Shown here one piece after another: positions 1 through 9,258 of a DNA stretch of 64,000 bases. Every line of letters starts with the position of its first letter. Position 1 is the first letter of the stretch. The stretch comes from REEB95 sp963785735 (GTDB lineage Bacteria > Pseudomonadota > Alphaproteobacteria > ATCC43930 > CGMCC-115725). The DNA is taken from the NCBI GenBank assembly GCA_963785735.1, contig CAWAWJ010000001.1, forward strand, positions 434,001-498,000, read 5' to 3'. The notes beneath the pieces were generated by a model. That model had not been told where the DNA came from. It did no database searches and saw nothing but the letters and a program-made list of their open reading frames with translations. The position numbers and the translations under genes are program-made.

Positions 1-1028
1 GCGCTCATATAAAGAGCGCCGTGGCCGAGGCGGTGAAGAAACAGGCCGAGGCGGGCGTCGATCTCATCAACGATGGGGAGATGTCGAAGCCGAGCTACGC
101 CACTTACGTCAAGGACCGGCTCTCCGGTTTCGGCGGCGAAAGCATCCCGGTGACGAGCTACCAGGATCTGAAGGATTTCCCCAATCTCTACCGCAAGGTG
201 TTCGGCGATCCGGGCCGGAGCCGGCGCAAGACCCCGGCCTGCAACGGGCCGGTTGCGGTGAAGGACCCCGAGGCGGCCAAGACCGACGCCGCCAATCTCA
301 AAACCGCGCTCGCGAGCGTGAAGCACGAAGGCGGGTTCATGAGCGCGGCCTCGCCCGGCGTGGTCTCGCTCTTTTTCCACAATGGATATTACAAGAGCCA
401 CGAGGCCTATCTCGAGGCGATAGCCGAGGCGATGCGCGCGGAATACGAAACCCTGGCCGGCGCCGGTTTCACGCTGCAGCTCGACTGCCCCGATCTCGCC
501 ATGGGCCGCCACATTCAATTCGGCGAGCTCGACCTGAAGGAATTCCGCAAGATGGCGGCGTTGCACATCGAGGCGCTGAACCATGCCGTGCGCAACATCC
601 CGGCCGAGAATCTGCGCATGCATCTGTGCTGGGGCAATTACGAAGGCCCACATCATTGCGACGTGGCGCTTGCCGACATCATCGATCTCGTCTGGAAGGC
701 GAAGCCCGAGGCGATCTCTTTCGAGGCCGCCAATCCGCGCCACGCGCATGAATGGGAATTGTTCAGCCGCGTGAAACTGCCGGCGGGGAAAATCCTCATC
801 CCCGGCGTGCTCGAATCCAAATCGAATTTCATCGAGCATCCCGAACTGGTCGCCCAGCGCATCGGCCGTTATGCCGAGCTGGTCGGGCGTGAGAACGTCG
901 TCGCCGGCAGCGATTGCGGCTACGGCACCTGGGTTGGCCAGGCGGCGGTCGATTCGCAGGTGGTGTGGGCCAAGCTCGCGGCCATGGCCGAAGGCTGCCG
1001 CATCGCCTCGCGCCGGTTCTGGAGCTGA
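1..1028 (+). CDS. MetE-like cobalamin-independent methionine synthase family protein (5' partial)
   Basis: The protein resembles the C-terminal catalytic (beta/alpha)8 domain of cobalamin-independent methionine synthase, in the short stand-alone form that often acts as an uncharacterised methyl or alkyl thiol transferase. Visible signatures are INDGEMSK near the start, HLCWGNYEGPH, SFEAANPRHAHE and the late GSDCGYGTW, which carries the expected zinc-ligand Cys. The first in-frame start is a GTG at 21, but the reading frame is open back to the window edge and still looks coding (AHIKSAVAEAV), so the gene very likely begins outside the window. Upstream context is missing, and the substrate cannot be assigned: a true methionine synthase would be about 750 residues. 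Confidence 0.8.
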   Translation, partial: AHIKSAVAEAVKKQAEAGVDLINDGEMSKPSYATYVKDRLSGFGGESIPVTSYQDLKDFPNLYRKVFGDPGRSRRKTPACNGPVAVKDPEAAKTDAANLKTALASVKHEGGFMSAASPGVVSLFFHNGYYKSHEAYLEAIAEAMRAEYETLAGAGFTLQLDCPDLAMGRHIQFGELDLKEFRKMAALHIEALNHAVRNIPAENLRMHLCWGNYEGPHHCDVALADIIDLVWKAKPEAISFEAANPRHAHEWELFSRVKLPAGKILIPGVLESKSNFIEHPELVAQRIGRYAELVGRENVVAGSDCGYGTWVGQAAVDSQVVWAKLAAMAEGCRIASRRFWS

Positions 1029-1038
1029 GCCGTCCGCC

Positions 1039-1476
1039 TTAAGAGAACAGCGTCATCGCCAGCAGCATCAGCAATATGACGAGCGCCGCGCCGTTCAAGA
1101 CCAGGATGCCGCCCGCCGCCATGTCCTTGACCGCGCGGATCTCGGCATGGAGATTGGGATGGAGGTGGTCGGCCAGCGCCTCGATCGCCGAATTGATGAG
1201 CTCAGCCGCCAGCACCAGGGCGATCATCACCACGCCCACCGCCCACCACACCAAGGGCGGCCGCAGATAGGCCAACAAGGCCAAGGCCAGGCAAGCGCAC
1301 AAGATTTCGAGGCGAAAGCTCCCCTCGCGCAGCCAGGCCGATCCGATGCCGTGAAGCGCGAACATGAAGCGCTCCGGCACCGACCGATTCTTCCAATCCG
1401 CCTTGTCCAGCCTGTCCGTCTTGTTGCGCAATCGGGCCTCCGCGATGCCGGGCCGGTGGACCGGCCGAGGCCCCAC
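1039..1476 (-). CDS. dgkA: Diacylglycerol kinase, DgkA type
   Basis: Small integral-membrane kinase that phosphorylates diacylglycerol to phosphatidic acid, recycling the lipid left by periplasmic glycan-modification reactions. The family signature is clear: AAELINSAIEALADH followed by AEIRAVKDMAAGG, the conserved Glu/Asn/Asp/Lys active-site strip, with three hydrophobic helices (about residues 55-75, 77-95 and 122-143). At 145 residues it is longer than the usual 120 or so; the first 30 residues look poorly conserved, so the real start may lie further in, near the FMFALHG segment. It is divergent from the ABC permease at 1623, with 146 bases between. Confidence 0.9.
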   Translation of the reverse strand: MGPRPVHRPGIAEARLRNKTDRLDKADWKNRSVPERFMFALHGIGSAWLREGSFRLEILCACLALALLAYLRPPLVWWAVGVVMIALVLAAELINSAIEALADHLHPNLHAEIRAVKDMAAGGILVLNGAALVILLMLLAMTLFS

Positions 1477-1622
1477 TCCTATTCATTCGCCGGCCGACCC
1501 GCAAATGTCATTTTTTCGTCGCAAAAGCCCGGGACCGGCCTCTTCGGCGCTTCCGCTGCCCAAGGGATTTGGGCTACATCAGGGCGGGTGCCAAGCGGCT
1601 TTAAGGCAAAGGGGTCGGGACG

Positions 1623-3359
1623 ATGATGCAGCGATGGGGTCTCCCGATCGTCGCCTGGCCGTCGCGCTTCCGCCCCAGCTTCTGGGACGGCGTGGCGCTG
1701 CCGCTGGTAATCGGCGGCATCATGCTGTTCGCCTGGGCGAGCCAGCAGATGAGCCTGCCCTTCCATCCGGGCGAGACGATATCCATCTCGCTCGATCCCC
1801 GGCATCTGCCCGAATACGCGCTCCGCACCGTCATGCGCATGGCGATCGCGCTCGCGGCTTCGCTCGTCTTCAGCATCGCCTATGCGGCGGTGGCGGCCAA
1901 GAGCAAGCGCGCCGAGAAGCTGCTGATTCCCATCCTCGATATTCTCCAATCGGTGCCGATCCTCGGATTCCTCTCCATAACCGTGACCGGGTTCATCGCG
2001 CTCTTTCCTGGCCGGCTCCTGGGCTATGAATGCGCCGCGATCTTCGCCATCTTCACAAGCCAGGCCTGGAACATGACCTTCAGCCTCTACCAGTCCTTCC
2101 TGGGCGTGCCGAACGATCTGCGCGAGGCCGCGCGCATGTATCACCTGTCGCCCTGGCACGGATTCTGGCAGCTCGAAATGCCCTTCGCGCTTCCGAACCT
2201 GGTCTGGAACATGATGATGTCGGTCTCGGGCGGCTGGTTCTTCGTGGTGGCGTCCGAGGCGATCACGGTCAACGGCGACAACGTGCTGTTGCCGGGGATC
2301 GGCTCCTATATCTCGGTGGCGATCGATCACCGCGATCTGCACGCGGTGGGATACGCCATTCTCGCCATGCTGGTGCTGATCCTGATCTACGACCAGCTGC
2401 TGTTCCGTCCGCTCCTGGCCTGGGTGCAGCGCTTCAAATACGAGGAGATAAGCTCCGACGAGATCGAGGCGCCCTGGTTCCTGGTGATGCTGCAAAGGGC
2501 GCGGCTATTCCATTTCTTCGGCTGGTGCGCCGAATTATCGGCGCAGCTGTCGAGCCGCTTCATCCAGCGCGTGCCGCAATTTCCGGCGATGACGCGCGGC
2601 GGCAAACGCGCCACCACCGCGATCGACGCGGCGTGGAACATCCTGCTGGTGGCGGGCGCGGCGGCGGCGCTGATCAAGGTTCTGGACTTTATTCATGCCG
2701 AGGTCGGCTGGACCGAGGTGGGTCATGTCGTGCTGCTGGGCGCGGCGACGCTCGCCCGCGTGGTCGTGCTGATCGCGGTGGCGGCGGCGGTGTGGGTGCC
2801 GGTCGGGGTGTGGATCGGGCTGCGCCCGCGCTGGGCGCGCCGCGCCCAGCCGGTCATCCAATTCCTGGCGGCGTTTCCGGCGAATTTGTTCTTTCCGATC
2901 GCGGTCGTTCTGATCGTCCATTACAGCCTCAACACCAATATCTGGCTGTCGCCGCTCATGATCCTGGGGACGCAGTGGTACATCCTCTTCAACGTCATCG
3001 CCGGCACGCTGGCGCTGCCGACCGATTACCAGCTGGTGGCCGGCAATTTCGGCGTCGGCGGCTGGCTGTGGTGGCGCCGGTTGGTGCTGCCCGGCATTTT
3101 CCCGGCTTTCGTCACCGGCGCGGTGACCGCCTCGGGCGGCTCGTGGAACGCCAGCATCGTCGCCGAGGTGGTGAAATGGGGCAGCACCACGCTCACCGCC
3201 ACCGGCATCGGCGCCTATATCGCGCAGGAGACCGAGGCGGGCGACTTCCCCCGCATCGCGCTCGGGATTACAGTCTTGAGTCTCTATGTCTTGGCTTTCA
3301 ACCGGCTGCTGTGGCGCCGGCTCTATGCGCTCGCCGAAGAGCGCTTGCGGCTCGATTGA
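1623..3359 (+). CDS. ABC transporter permease, NitT/TauT-like, two fused permease domains
   Basis: Inner-membrane permease with two successive BPD_transp_1 domains in one chain of 578 residues, so one polypeptide can supply both membrane halves. The first EAA-type loop is around EAARMYHLSPWHG (residues about 180-192); the second, around GGWLWWRRLVLPG, is near residue 480. Roughly a dozen hydrophobic segments are visible. The partner ATPase begins 15 bases downstream, so the two form an operon. No periplasmic binding protein is encoded nearby. The family handles nitrate, sulfonates or related anions, but the substrate here is unknown. The start is the first of two consecutive ATG codons. Confidence 0.88.
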   Translation: MMQRWGLPIVAWPSRFRPSFWDGVALPLVIGGIMLFAWASQQMSLPFHPGETISISLDPRHLPEYALRTVMRMAIALAASLVFSIAYAAVAAKSKRAEKLLIPILDILQSVPILGFLSITVTGFIALFPGRLLGYECAAIFAIFTSQAWNMTFSLYQSFLGVPNDLREAARMYHLSPWHGFWQLEMPFALPNLVWNMMMSVSGGWFFVVASEAITVNGDNVLLPGIGSYISVAIDHRDLHAVGYAILAMLVLILIYDQLLFRPLLAWVQRFKYEEISSDEIEAPWFLVMLQRARLFHFFGWCAELSAQLSSRFIQRVPQFPAMTRGGKRATTAIDAAWNILLVAGAAAALIKVLDFIHAEVGWTEVGHVVLLGAATLARVVVLIAVAAAVWVPVGVWIGLRPRWARRAQPVIQFLAAFPANLFFPIAVVLIVHYSLNTNIWLSPLMILGTQWYILFNVIAGTLALPTDYQLVAGNFGVGGWLWWRRLVLPGIFPAFVTGAVTASGGSWNASIVAEVVKWGSTTLTATGIGAYIAQETEAGDFPRIALGITVLSLYVLAFNRLLWRRLYALAEERLRLD

Positions 3360-3374
3360 TGAAGGATCGTTTCC

Positions 3375-4724
3375 ATGTCCGCTGACACCAGCCTCGCCAA
3401 TGGAGCGGCGCCGCCGGCGAATAACGCCGGGGGCGCGGGCGCGCTGATCGCCGCCCATGCGGTGTGCAAGACCTACACGACCGGCGAGTCTGCCGGCAGG
3501 CTGGTGCTCGACCACATCAATTTCGCGCTCAAGGAGGGCGAGATCGTCGCCATTCTGGGCAAATCGGGCTCGGGCAAATCGACGTTCCTGCGTGTGCTGG
3601 CGGGGCTCACGCAAGCGAGCGAGGGCTATGCGACATATCGCGGAAATCGCGTCGAGGGCCCGGCCCAGGGCATCGCCATGGTGTTCCAGACCTTCGCGCT
3701 CTTTCCCTGGCTCACCGTGCTGGGCAATGTCGAACTGGGACTTGAAGCCCAGGGCATCGCGCGCGAGGAACGCCAGAAACGCGCCGTCGCGGCCATAGAC
3801 TTGATCGGCCTCGACGGTTTCGAATCGGCTTACCCCAAGGAGTTGTCGGGCGGCATGCGCCAGCGTGTCGGTTTCGCCCGCGCGCTGGTGGTCAATCCCG
3901 ACGTGCTGCTCTTGGACGAGCCCTTCTCCGCGCTCGACGTGCTGACGGCCGAGACGCTGCGCGGCGACATGATGGATCTGTGGCTTGCCAAGCGCGTGCC
4001 GACCAAGGGCATCATCATCGTCTCGCACAACATCGAAGAGGCGGTGGAGATCGCCGACCGCATCATCATCTTCGGCAGCGATCCGGGCTGCATCCGCAAC
4101 GAGATGCCGATCTCCCTGCCGCGCCCGCGCAGCCAGTCGGACCCGGCCTTCCGCCGCATCGTCGACGAGGTCTATACGCTGATGACCACGGTGCAGGGCG
4201 CCGAGGCGGCCAAGCGGCGCGCCGAGCCCATCGGCGTCGGCTATCGCCTGCCCGACGCCTCGATCCAGCAGCTCATCGGCTTGCTCGAGGCGATGTCGAT
4301 CCCGCCCTATGACGGGCGCGCCGATCTGCCCAAACTGGCCGAAAGCGAGCATCTCGGCACCGAGGAGCTGGTAATCCTGATCGAGGCGTTGCAGCTTTTG
4401 GGCTTCGCCCAGGTGGGCGGCGGCGACATCGAATCGCTGCCCGCGGGGCGCGAATTCGCCGCCGCCGATTTGCAGCGGCGCAAGCAGCTTTTCGCCGACC
4501 ACCTGCGGCGCAACATTCCCCTGGCGGCGCATATCCGGCGGGTGCTCGACGAGCGGCCCGGCCACGCCGCGCCCGAGGGCCGCTTCCTCGCCGAGCTCGA
4601 GGATTATTTGAGCGAGGAAGAGGCGGCCAAGGTATTCGAAACCGTCATCAATTGGGGCCGCTATGCCGAGCTTTTCGCCTATGACTACGACAGCGGCGTC
4701 GTAAGCCTCGAAAATCCGTCCTGA
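3375..4724 (+). CDS. ABC transporter ATPase, NitT/TauT-like, with C-terminal AAA-associated domain
   Basis: Cytoplasmic ATPase of the importer whose permease lies just upstream. The nucleotide-binding domain occupies about residues 28-270, with Walker A GKSGSGKST, signature LSGGMRQR, Walker B VLLLDEP and the switch-region SHNIEEA. Unlike the roughly 260-residue NitT/TauT ATPases, it continues to 449 residues. The extra part (from about 290) looks like the AAA-associated C-terminal domain found in a subset of these transporters, probably regulatory. The ATG at 3375 follows the permease stop by 15 bases, consistent with co-transcription. The substrate cannot be read from the sequence. Confidence 0.9.
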   Translation: MSADTSLANGAAPPANNAGGAGALIAAHAVCKTYTTGESAGRLVLDHINFALKEGEIVAILGKSGSGKSTFLRVLAGLTQASEGYATYRGNRVEGPAQGIAMVFQTFALFPWLTVLGNVELGLEAQGIAREERQKRAVAAIDLIGLDGFESAYPKELSGGMRQRVGFARALVVNPDVLLLDEPFSALDVLTAETLRGDMMDLWLAKRVPTKGIIIVSHNIEEAVEIADRIIIFGSDPGCIRNEMPISLPRPRSQSDPAFRRIVDEVYTLMTTVQGAEAAKRRAEPIGVGYRLPDASIQQLIGLLEAMSIPPYDGRADLPKLAESEHLGTEELVILIEALQLLGFAQVGGGDIESLPAGREFAAADLQRRKQLFADHLRRNIPLAAHIRRVLDERPGHAAPEGRFLAELEDYLSEEEAAKVFETVINWGRYAELFAYDYDSGVVSLENPS

Positions 4725-4734
4725 GCGGCCGATT

Positions 4735-5931
4735 TTGAAAATCGGGCCGGAATCACGCGGCTTCGTCTTTCTGCTGGGGGCGCTGACCGCGTTGACGGCT
4801 CTGGCCATCGACATGAGCCTGCCGGCGCTGCCGGCGCTGGGTCGCGAATTCCATGCTTCACCGGACCGGGTGCAGCTAACCTTGAGCCTGTTCATCGGCG
4901 GCTATGCGATTGGGCAGCTCTTCATCGGCCCGCTTTCGGACCGGTTCGGCCGCAAGCCGATCCTGATTCTCGGTCTTCTCCTCTACATGATCGCGGCGGG
5001 GAGTTGCGCGCTCGCGCCCGGGATCGGATTCCTGATCGCGTCGCGGCTGGTGATGGGTTTCGCCGGCTGCGTCGGGCCGGTGCTGGCGCGCGCGATGGTG
5101 CGCGATTATTTCGCCGGCAAGACCGCGGCGCAAATGTTCTCCTCATTGACCGCGGTGTTCGCGCTGGCGCCGCTGGTGGCGCCCACCTTGGGCGGCTGGC
5201 TCCTGGTGCATTTCGGCTGGCGGGCGATTTTCGTTTTCCTGCTCACCTTCGCGCTGGCGCTTACCCTGGCGGTGGCGCTGGTCGTCGCCGAATCGCTGAA
5301 AAACCCGGATGCCGAGGCGTTGCGGCCTTCCCGCCTCCTCTCCAATTACGGCACCTTCCTCGGCAACCGGATCAGCCTGGGCTTCGCGCTGGTGAACGGA
5401 TTGTGCTGGGCCGGGATTTTCGCCTTCCTGTCGGGTTCGCCCTTCGTGTTCATCGAGATTTATGGGGTGGCGCCCTCGCGTTACGGCTTTTATTTCGGGC
5501 TGTCGGCGGTGGCGCTGGTGATGGGCGCGCTCAGCAACAAATGGCTCCTGCGCCGCTTCGGCTCGAGCCATGTGCTGCGCGCGGGCTTCGCCATCGTCGT
5601 CACCGGCGGCGCGATCATCTTCGCCGCCTGCCTGACGCGCTTCGCCGGCCCCTTGGGCATCATGGCCGGGATGATGGTCTACATCTACGGCCAGGCGATG
5701 GTGATGCCCAACGCCATGGCGGCGGCGATGGAGCCGGTGGCGCATATGGCGGGGAGCGGCGCCGCTTTGATCGGCGTCGTGCAGATGCTGTGCGGGAGCG
5801 TGGCGGGCTACGCGGTGAACGCGTTTTACGACGGCACGCCGGTGCCGATGGGCGCGGTGATCCTGGCAACCGCGCTGGCGACAGTCGGGATTTATTGGCT
5901 GGCGCTGCGCGCGCACCGGGCGGCGGGCTGA
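4735..5931 (+). CDS. MFS drug-resistance transporter, Bcr/CflA family
   Basis: Twelve-helix inner-membrane antiporter of the Bcr/CflA branch of the major facilitator superfamily, which typically exports drugs or small metabolites in exchange for protons. Family marks are the opening IDMSLPALPALGREF (helix 1), the loop GPLSDRFGRKPIL between helices 2 and 3, and APTLGGWL in helix 5. Length (398 residues) is normal. The only start at the right place is a TTG at 4735, 10 bases after the ATPase stop, so it may be translated from the same transcript. It converges with lysS, only 3 bases separating the two stops. Confidence 0.88.
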   Translation: MKIGPESRGFVFLLGALTALTALAIDMSLPALPALGREFHASPDRVQLTLSLFIGGYAIGQLFIGPLSDRFGRKPILILGLLLYMIAAGSCALAPGIGFLIASRLVMGFAGCVGPVLARAMVRDYFAGKTAAQMFSSLTAVFALAPLVAPTLGGWLLVHFGWRAIFVFLLTFALALTLAVALVVAESLKNPDAEALRPSRLLSNYGTFLGNRISLGFALVNGLCWAGIFAFLSGSPFVFIEIYGVAPSRYGFYFGLSAVALVMGALSNKWLLRRFGSSHVLRAGFAIVVTGGAIIFAACLTRFAGPLGIMAGMMVYIYGQAMVMPNAMAAAMEPVAHMAGSGAALIGVVQMLCGSVAGYAVNAFYDGTPVPMGAVILATALATVGIYWLALRAHRAAG

Positions 5932-5934
5932 CGA

Positions 5935-7419
5935 TCAGTTTTTCGGCCGCATGGTCGGGAAGGCGATAACGTCGCGGATCGACGGGCTGTCGGTCAAGAG
6001 CATCACGAGCCGGTCGATGCCGATGCCCAATCCTCCCGCGGGCGGCATGCCGTATTCGAGCGCCAGCACGAAATCGGCGTCCAGGGGCTGCGCCTCCTCG
6101 TCGCCCGCTTTGCGCGCCTCCATCTGAGTCTCGAAGCGATTCAACTGGTCCAAGGGATCGTTGATCTCGGAAAAGGCGTTGGCCACTTCCCAGCCGTTGA
6201 CATAGGTCTCGAAGCGCTCGGTCAGGCGCGGGTCGTGGCGGTCGGCCTTGGCCAAGGGCGAGATGTCGCGCGGGAATCCGGTGACATGAATGGGCTGGAT
6301 GAGACCGTCCTCGACCTTGGCGGCAAAAGCGGCTTCGAGCGCCTGGCCCCAGGAAGCGTTCTTCGGCAGCTCCGCGCCGAGTTTCTTCGCCGCATCGCGC
6401 GAAGCCGCCTGTTCAAGCGCCAGGAAATCGATCCCGGTTTTTTCCTTGACCAGCTCGGCCATGGATTTCCTCGGCCAAGGCCCCTTCAATTCGATCATGT
6501 TCTTGCCGTAAGGGATAAGTGTTCCGCCCAGCACCTCCCGCGCGATCGAGCCGATCAGGTGCTCCGTCATGTCCATCATGGCAATGTAATCGACAAAGGC
6601 CTGATAGAGCTCGAGCGAGGTGAATTCGGGATTGTGTCGCGGCGAGATGCCCTCGTTGCGGAAATTGCGGTTGATCTCGAAGAGCTTGTCGGAAAGCCCG
6701 CCGATCAGCAGCCGCTTCAGATGAAGCTCGGGCGCCACCCGCATGTAGAGGTCGAGATCGAGCGTGTTGTGATGGGTGACGAAGGGCTTGGCCGAGGCGC
6801 CGCCCGGCACGGCGTGGAGCATCGGGGTTTCGACCTCGAGAAATCCTTTTTCTATTAAAAGCTTTCTCATCACCGCGATGATGCGCGAGCGGCGGCGCAG
6901 GGTTTCCCGGCTTTCCTCGCTCATGATCAGATCGAGATAGCGTTGGCGGTAGCGGGTCTCGAGATCGGTGAGGCCGTGGAATTTCTCCGGCAGGGGCAAA
7001 AGCGCCTTGGCCAGCACGGCGATTTCGTTTCCGTTGACGGTCAGCTCGCCGCGCGGCGTGCGCCGAACCAGGCCCGCAACGCCGATGATGTCGCCCAAAT
7101 CCAGGAACGGCAGGATCGCCTGCCCTTGCGCGGAGAGATTGTCCTTGTGGTTGAAGATCTGGATCTTGCCGGTCGAATCATGCAGGTCGATGAACATGCC
7201 GCTGTTTCGGATGGCGCGGATACGGCCCGCCACCGTGACCTTGTCCTTGGTCTCGGCGCCGGCGGCCAAATCCTTGTATTGGGCGTTGAGCGAGGATGAA
7301 GTGGCGCTGATCGCGAAACCGTAAGGATAGGGATCGATTCCAAGCGCCTTTAGCTTGGCGAGATTCGCCAGCCGCTGGACGCGGTATTGATTGAGGTCTT
7401 CTTCCTTTTTTTCCGCCAT
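5935..7419 (-). CDS. lysS: Lysyl-tRNA synthetase, class II
   Basis: Charges tRNA-Lys with lysine in the cytoplasm. The 494-residue protein has the N-terminal OB-fold anticodon-binding domain (about residues 55-165, KVTVAGRIRAIRNSG) and the class II catalytic core: motif 2 around FRNEGISPRHNPEF and motif 3 GGLGIGIDRLVMLLTDS near the C terminus. Length and motif order are typical of bacterial LysS. The N terminus MAEKKEEDLNQYR is a normal start. It lies 46 bases downstream of the SbmA-like gene on the same strand. Confidence 0.96.
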   Translation of the reverse strand: MAEKKEEDLNQYRVQRLANLAKLKALGIDPYPYGFAISATSSSLNAQYKDLAAGAETKDKVTVAGRIRAIRNSGMFIDLHDSTGKIQIFNHKDNLSAQGQAILPFLDLGDIIGVAGLVRRTPRGELTVNGNEIAVLAKALLPLPEKFHGLTDLETRYRQRYLDLIMSEESRETLRRRSRIIAVMRKLLIEKGFLEVETPMLHAVPGGASAKPFVTHHNTLDLDLYMRVAPELHLKRLLIGGLSDKLFEINRNFRNEGISPRHNPEFTSLELYQAFVDYIAMMDMTEHLIGSIAREVLGGTLIPYGKNMIELKGPWPRKSMAELVKEKTGIDFLALEQAASRDAAKKLGAELPKNASWGQALEAAFAAKVEDGLIQPIHVTGFPRDISPLAKADRHDPRLTERFETYVNGWEVANAFSEINDPLDQLNRFETQMEARKAGDEEAQPLDADFVLALEYGMPPAGGLGIGIDRLVMLLTDSPSIRDVIAFPTMRPKN

Positions 7420-7465
7420 CTTTCCCCCGGATGGTTCCTTGTAACGGCTTGACGGGAAAGCGCAA

Positions 7466-9211
7466 CTAGCTTGCGGCCGGTTTCACTCCGAACGCCGCGA
7501 GATCGATGACGCGGTCGTGGAAGGCTTTGAGGCTGTCGCGGTGGCCGACGCTGACGAGGGTCGGGCGCGCCTCGCCCTGGCGCAAGCGGCGGTAGAAATC
7601 GCCCTCGGTCGCCTCGTCAAGCGCCGAGGTCGATTCATCGAGGAAGAGCAGATCGGGCTTGGCCAGGAACACCCGCGCGAAAGCTAGGCGCTGCTGCTCG
7701 CCCAAGGAGAGCCGCTGCGCCCAATCCTCCGATTCATCGAGCTTGCCGGCGAAGGCCTCGAGCCCGACGGATTTGAGCGCGTCGATCAGCTTGTTGGCGG
7801 GCTCGTCGCCCGCCGGCAGCGGGTAGGTGAGCGCGTCCTTGAGCGAACCCAAGGGCAGATAAGGCCGTTGCGGCAGAAACAATGAGCGGCCTTCGCCCAA
7901 GCGGATCTCGCCCGCGCCGAAGGGCCAGATGCCGGCGAGCGCGCGCAACAGCGTGCTCTTGCCGACGCCGTTGGGGCCGGTGATCAGCAACGCTTCGCCG
8001 GGCGCGGCCGAGATTGAAACCCCGGACAGGAGCTTGGTTCCGTCTGGCAAATCGAGGGCGAGGTTTTTGACATCGAGACCCTTGCCCGAACGGCTTTCGC
8101 TTATCGCCTGCGGCGCGAGCCGGGATTGCGCGATGTCCTCCATGCGCGCGTCGAATGTGCCGAGGCGTTGCGTCACCGCCGACCAGGACGCGATCTCGGT
8201 ATAGGAGCTGATGATGAAGGAGAGCGAGCCTTGCACCGAGGAGAAGGCGTCGATCACCTGCATCAGCCCGCCGAGCGCGATTTCCTTGGAGAAATAGCGC
8301 GGCGCCACCACGATCACCGGGAAAATCACCGCCACCTGGGCATAGCCCGAGGTGAGCCAGTTGAGGAGCTTGCGGCGTTTCATGATCTTCCAGTAATTGT
8401 CGAAGAGCTTGGTGAAGCGGCCCCGGAAGATGCTCAGCTCCGGCTCCTCGCCGCCATAGAGCGCGACGCTTTCGGCGTTTTCGCGCAAGCGCACCAGGCT
8501 GTAGCGGAAATCGGCCTCGAAGCGCTGCTGCTGGAAATTGAGCGGCACCAGCGGATGGCCGAACTTCATGGTGAGCCAGGTGCCGACACCGGCATAGATC
8601 AGCGCCGCCCATACCAGATAGGCCGGGATGTGGACGGTGCCCCAACCGAAGAGCGGAATTTCGGTCGGGCCGGACAGGCCCCACAAGATCACCGAGAACG
8701 ACACCAGCGACACCACCGAGGTCAAGAGACCCAGGGTCAGCGTCATCACATAGGCGGTGAACTGGTTCAGATCCTCCGAGATGCGCTGGTCGGGGTTGTC
8801 GGTGGTCTGGCCATGGAGCTGCATGCGGAAATAGGTTCGGTCGGCGAGCCAGCGCATGAGATAGCGCCCGGTGAGCCAGCGCCGCCAGCGGATCTGGAGC
8901 ATCTGCTGGAGATAAAGCGCATAGACCGACATCGCCATGCTGGCCCCTGCCAAGAGGCAGAAGATGCCGAGCTGGCGGAAGAATTCGGGCGCGTTGAATT
9001 CCTGGAGCGCGTTGTAAAAGGCGTTGTTCCACTGGTTGATGCGCACGTCGATATAGACGTTGCCGAGATTGAGCGCGATCACGGCGAGCGCCAGCGCCCA
9101 GGCGGATTTCGCTTCTTCCGAGGACCAGTAATGCTTGGCCAGATTCCAGGCGACGTGCAGCATGTTGCGCCGTGTGCCGTTCATCGCCGGACCGGCGGAC
9201 GCGCCGTTCAT
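7466..9211 (-). CDS. SbmA/BacA-like ABC transporter with fused ATPase (YddA type)
   Basis: Membrane protein with an N-terminal SbmA/BacA-like transmembrane domain (about residues 20-340) fused to an ABC ATPase. The ATPase has Walker A GPNGVGKST, signature LSLGEQQR and Walker B LLFLDEST. Related alphaproteobacterial BvrA/ExsE-like and YddA proteins affect very-long-chain fatty acid or peptide traffic across the inner membrane; the cargo here is not known. The start at 9211 gives MNGASAGPAMNG; a second ATG (MNGTRR) nine codons in is equally plausible. It lies 48 bases after hldE on the same strand and could share its transcript. Confidence 0.88.
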   Translation of the reverse strand: MNGASAGPAMNGTRRNMLHVAWNLAKHYWSSEEAKSAWALALAVIALNLGNVYIDVRINQWNNAFYNALQEFNAPEFFRQLGIFCLLAGASMAMSVYALYLQQMLQIRWRRWLTGRYLMRWLADRTYFRMQLHGQTTDNPDQRISEDLNQFTAYVMTLTLGLLTSVVSLVSFSVILWGLSGPTEIPLFGWGTVHIPAYLVWAALIYAGVGTWLTMKFGHPLVPLNFQQQRFEADFRYSLVRLRENAESVALYGGEEPELSIFRGRFTKLFDNYWKIMKRRKLLNWLTSGYAQVAVIFPVIVVAPRYFSKEIALGGLMQVIDAFSSVQGSLSFIISSYTEIASWSAVTQRLGTFDARMEDIAQSRLAPQAISESRSGKGLDVKNLALDLPDGTKLLSGVSISAAPGEALLITGPNGVGKSTLLRALAGIWPFGAGEIRLGEGRSLFLPQRPYLPLGSLKDALTYPLPAGDEPANKLIDALKSVGLEAFAGKLDESEDWAQRLSLGEQQRLAFARVFLAKPDLLFLDESTSALDEATEGDFYRRLRQGEARPTLVSVGHRDSLKAFHDRVIDLAAFGVKPAAS

Positions 9212-9258
9212 GGCCGGACCCGGAGGAGAAACGATTGTGATGTCGGACTCCGGCGGCG

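Noticed and set aside
2535..4895. A 786-codon minus-strand frame opposite the ABC transporter genes
   Set aside because: Arg/His/Gln/Gly-rich shadow of the permease and ATPase, which have complete family motifs on the plus strand.
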